DNA of 36,425 nt, taken from an uncultured Lachnospiraceae bacterium. GTDB taxonomy: Bacteria > Bacillota > Clostridia > Lachnospirales > Lachnospiraceae. The translations under genes and the position numbers were made by a program. Shown in pieces: positions 34,776-36,425 of this stretch. Within the stretch, counting starts at the first letter, position 1; each line of letters begins with the position of its first letter. The stretch covers positions 1 through 36,425 of the forward strand of contig CAMNGU010000010.1 of the NCBI GenBank assembly GCA_946538525.1, written 5' to 3'. A model generated the notes under the pieces. That model saw only the letters and a list, made by a program, of their open reading frames with translations. It was not told the DNA's origin and made no database searches.

Positions 34776-34880
34776 AATTATAAAAGTGAATTTATAAAAA
34801 ATATAATCGTAAAAAATATAGTAAAAAATATAATAGTAAAAAATATAGTAAAAAATTATAAATAATTTAAAATATTATAT
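34776..34880 (+). repeat. AT-rich degenerate tandem repeats, no gene
   Basis: The stretch consists of units around AGTAAAAAATATA repeated about five times with small changes. It forms the left part of a 558-bp non-coding gap between the diguanylate cyclase and rpsJ. Confidence 0.6.
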
Positions 34881-34893
34881 AGTTTGATCATTT

Positions 34894-34935
34894 CCCCACC
34901 AGGAATCACTCAGATTATTCCTGGTGGGGGATTTA
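34894..34935 (+). terminator. Strong terminator hairpin after the signalling cluster
   Basis: CCCCACCAGGAAT (34894-34906) and ATTCCTGGTGGGG (34917-34929) form a perfect 13-bp stem with a 10-nt loop, followed by the only modestly T-rich GATTTATT. It separates the signalling genes from the ribosomal operon. Confidence 0.7.
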
Positions 34936-35053
34936 TTCATCCGAAATAGTGCTTTGATATGTGATTTTATACGAGATTTTATACGAGAACAGAAGAGCAT
35001 ATCAAATATACAGAAATACAAGAAATTTAATATAAAAAATGCAAAGAAAACAC

Positions 35054-35082
35054 TTGCATTACCTTGTAAGGTATGGTAGTAT
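35054..35082 (+). promoter_or_regulatory. S10 ribosomal operon promoter with a palindromic spacer
   Basis: TTGCAT (35054-35059) and TAGTAT (35077-35082) are 17 bp apart. The spacer contains the inverted repeat TACCTT-GT-AAGGTA (35060-35073). The promoter lies about 250 bp before rpsJ. The spacer palindrome resembles an operator and is unusual for a ribosomal promoter. Confidence 0.65.
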
Positions 35083-35088
35083 ATCTCT

Positions 35089-35333
35089 TGCTGTGACATT
35101 GATAGCGGGGAATCGGAGATTGCTGTTGCAGGAACAGGTAACTTCGTGGAGCGAATGTCAAGATCTAGAATCTGGCGACAAGTCACTGTACCAATACCAT
35201 CTAACAAGGGTTAGAGATGACGGATGTAAATCCGATTTTTTTTAGAAATAAATCGCGATACACCCGGGATAGTTGTACAGTCACCACTTGCTCAGCATTA
35301 AGAAATGCTAAAAATAAGGAGGCGACTTTTTTT
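35089..35333 (+). ncRNA. Structured 5' leader of the S10 operon, family not recognised
   Basis: About 245 nt of transcribed leader precede rpsJ. TGACATT (35094-35100) pairs with AATGTCA (35154-35160) and would close a branched domain. CATCT-AAC and GTT-AG-AGATG form a hairpin at 35198-35219. CGGAT/ATCCG plus a T-run follows at 35221-35243. A GGAGG ribosome binding site ends the leader. The arrangement suggests autogenous control (L4-type or another ribosomal protein), but I do not recognise a named leader family. Confidence 0.5.
35221..35243 (+). terminator. Possible attenuator in the S10 leader
   Basis: CGGAT-GTAA-ATCCG is followed by A and eight T. The stem is short (5 bp), so it could be a conditional terminator. 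Read-through is required for rpsJ expression from the upstream promoter. Confidence 0.4.
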
Positions 35334-35654
35334 ATGAAGAAAAATGTAGCGAGAATAGTTTTAAAGGCTTATGACCATGAACTCCTTGATGATACAGCAA
35401 GACAGATCGTTGAAGCTGTAAAGAGCACAGGAGTTGAAGCAGTTAAGGGACCTATCCCAATGCCAACAAAGGTTGAGAAGATTACAATTCTTAGAGCTGT
35501 TCATAAATATAAGGACAGTAGAGAGCAGTTCGAGCAGAGAACTCACAAGAGAATTATCGACATCATCACACCTGGTAAGGGAACAATGAAGACTCTTAGC
35601 GACTTAGACATCTCAGCTGGAGTATTCATGGAAATACAGACAAAGATCAGCTAA
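35334..35654 (+). CDS. rpsJ: 30S ribosomal protein S10
   Basis: The 106-residue protein matches bacterial S10 throughout: VRIVLKAYDHELLD-like start (here ARIVLKAYDHELLD), GPIPMPTKVEKITILRAVHKYKDSREQFEQRTHKRIIDI and the ending LDISAGVFMEIQ. It binds 16S rRNA in the 30S head and also acts as NusE in antitermination. The start at ATG 35334 follows AAGGAGG with an 11-nt spacing; an in-frame upstream ATG would add 39 residues from the leader that no S10 has. It is the first gene of the S10 operon, but is separated from rplC by an unusual 295-bp gap. Confidence 0.98.
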   Translation: MKKNVARIVLKAYDHELLDDTARQIVEAVKSTGVEAVKGPIPMPTKVEKITILRAVHKYKDSREQFEQRTHKRIIDIITPGKGTMKTLSDLDISAGVFMEIQTKIS

Positions 35655-35949
35655 AACTGTTCAAAAAACAAAACAAAATAATAACAGTACCTAGTTGACT
35701 GCATTAAAAAATCCTGCGCTTATATGGAAGAAACAAAAGCAAAAAAGCAAGAAACAAAAGTAAGAAACAAAAAACTTCTATATATAAAGAAATGCAGTAA
35801 ATTTAGTAAGACCATCCCTGATAACTGCAAGATGTCGGGAATAAGTATGGTCCGCTGTAAATTATTTAGAATGATTTCTACTATAAAGAACGATGCTAAA
35901 GCTTTGATAGTATGAAATCCGCTGTAAATCAAATTAGGAGGAATAAGAA
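35655..35949 (+). promoter_or_regulatory. Long rpsJ-rplC spacer with repeats and possible RNA structure
   Basis: This 295-bp gap is unusual, since these genes are normally adjacent. The 12-mer TCCGCTGTAAAT occurs twice (35851-35862, 35918-35929), the second just before the rplC ribosome binding site. GACCAT (about 35811-35816) can pair with ATGGTC (about 35847-35852). A TTGACT at 35695-35700 is followed by TTATAT at too long a spacing for a good promoter. The 63-codon ORF at 35724 is Lys-rich, lacks a ribosome binding site and is not called. Confidence 0.45.
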
Positions 35950-36425
35950 ATGAAGAAAGCAATACTTGCAGAAAAAGTTGGAATGACTCAGATCTGGAAT
36001 GATCAGGGACAACTCGTTCCAGTAACGGTTCTTGCTGCTGGACCTTGTGATGTACTTCAGGTTAAGACAGTTGAGAACGATGGCTACGAAGCAGTTCAGG
36101 TTGGCTTCGGAGAAATCAAAGAAAAGATCGTAACAAAGGACGGTTCTGGTAAAAAGGTAGTTCGTAACGCACACGGAGCTACAAAGGCAGAAGTTGGACA
36201 TGCTAAGAAGGCTGGAGTTGATGCAAAGAGATTCGTTAAGGAATTCAAGTTCGACGATGTTACAGCTTTCGTACCAGGCGAGACAGTAATCAAGGCTGAC
36301 ATCTTCGCTGAAGGAGATAAGGTTGATGTTACTGCTAAGTCAAAGGGTAAAGGATACGCTGGTGGTATCAAGAGACATGGTCTTAAGTCAGGTCCTTCAG
36401 GACATGGTTCAAAGTATCATCGTCA
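35950..36425 (+). CDS. rplC: 50S ribosomal protein L3 (partial, cut by the window edge)
   Basis: Only the first 158 codons are present. The start ATG follows TAGGAGGAATAAG. The sequence matches L3: [37 protein letters not shown], a lysine-rich insert, then [28 protein letters not shown], the conserved loop that reaches the peptidyl transferase centre. L3 is one of the first proteins to assemble on 23S rRNA. The approximately 50 missing C-terminal residues lie right of the window. Confidence 0.97.
   Translation, partial: MKKAILAEKVGMTQIWNDQGQLVPVTVLAAGPCDVLQVKTVENDGYEAVQVGFGEIKEKIVTKDGSGKKVVRNAHGATKAEVGHAKKAGVDAKRFVKEFKFDDVTAFVPGETVIKADIFAEGDKVDVTAKSKGKGYAGGIKRHGLKSGPSGHGSKYHR

Noticed and set aside
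35089-35250. T-box or known metabolite riboswitch in the S10 leader
   Set aside because: No T-box TGGNACCGCG motif and no conserved core of the common riboswitch classes could be seen.
35217-35333. Longer start for S10
   Set aside because: The 39 extra residues come from the structured leader and T-run; the known S10 N-terminus and a GGAGG site fit 35334.
35724-35915. 63-codon Lys-rich ORF between rpsJ and rplC
   Set aside because: It has no ribosome binding site and no family resemblance, and its composition follows the A-rich local DNA.

Overview
The window looks like a chromosomal segment of an anaerobic Firmicute of the Lachnospiraceae type (Butyrivibrio/Roseburia relatives). This rests on the AT-rich intergenic DNA, strong AGGAGG-type ribosome binding sites, secreted proteins ending in Trp/Tyr-rich cell-wall-binding repeats (GWWYEDxSGWYP), a ferredoxin-fused aldo/keto reductase, and the start of the S10 ribosomal operon at the right edge. 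No tRNA, rRNA, insertion sequence or CRISPR array is visible. Assignments come from reading motifs by eye; no database search was run.

Layout. 1-330 holds a cluster of short direct and inverted repeats. 479-8733 is a cell-surface region: three secreted proteins with cell-wall-binding repeats, an aldo/keto reductase, and a membrane-anchored beta-lactamase-fold protein on the minus strand. Two of the secreted proteins are tandem paralogs. 8966-10339 is a MATE transporter bracketed by two near-identical terminator-like hairpins.

10627-21544 is the most unusual part. A kleisin-like gene, a KITE-like gene and a 1481-residue SMC-like ATPase correspond to JetA, JetB and JetC of Wadjet/MksBEF-type condensins, but no JetD TOPRIM nuclease follows. 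The next gene is a SplB-like radical SAM protein whose three cluster cysteines are replaced at exactly conserved spacing and whose C-terminus (QMSIFDF) resembles a sliding-clamp-binding peptide. After a hairpin-dense spacer come a fusion of a ParB-like domain with a BMP/PnrA-type ligand-binding domain that has no export signal, and a small metallophosphoesterase. I infer a condensin locus with an unusual effector or sensor set.

21635-26482 holds citrate synthase, a zinc-ribbon/YARHG membrane protein, a lipoprotein N-acetylmuramoyl-alanine amidase and a COG1092-type methyltransferase. It ends at a 21-bp perfect palindrome.

26620-34775 is a signalling cluster: a FecR-domain membrane protein, a large secreted modular Ig-like protein, a CHASE2-class III nucleotide cyclase, an MBL-fold hydrolase and a GAF-GGDEF diguanylate cyclase. 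They could link an extracellular state to cAMP and c-di-GMP.

34776-36425 is a long non-coding leader with a strong promoter, then rpsJ (S10), an unusually long 295-bp spacer, and the first 158 codons of rplC (L3), cut off by the window edge.
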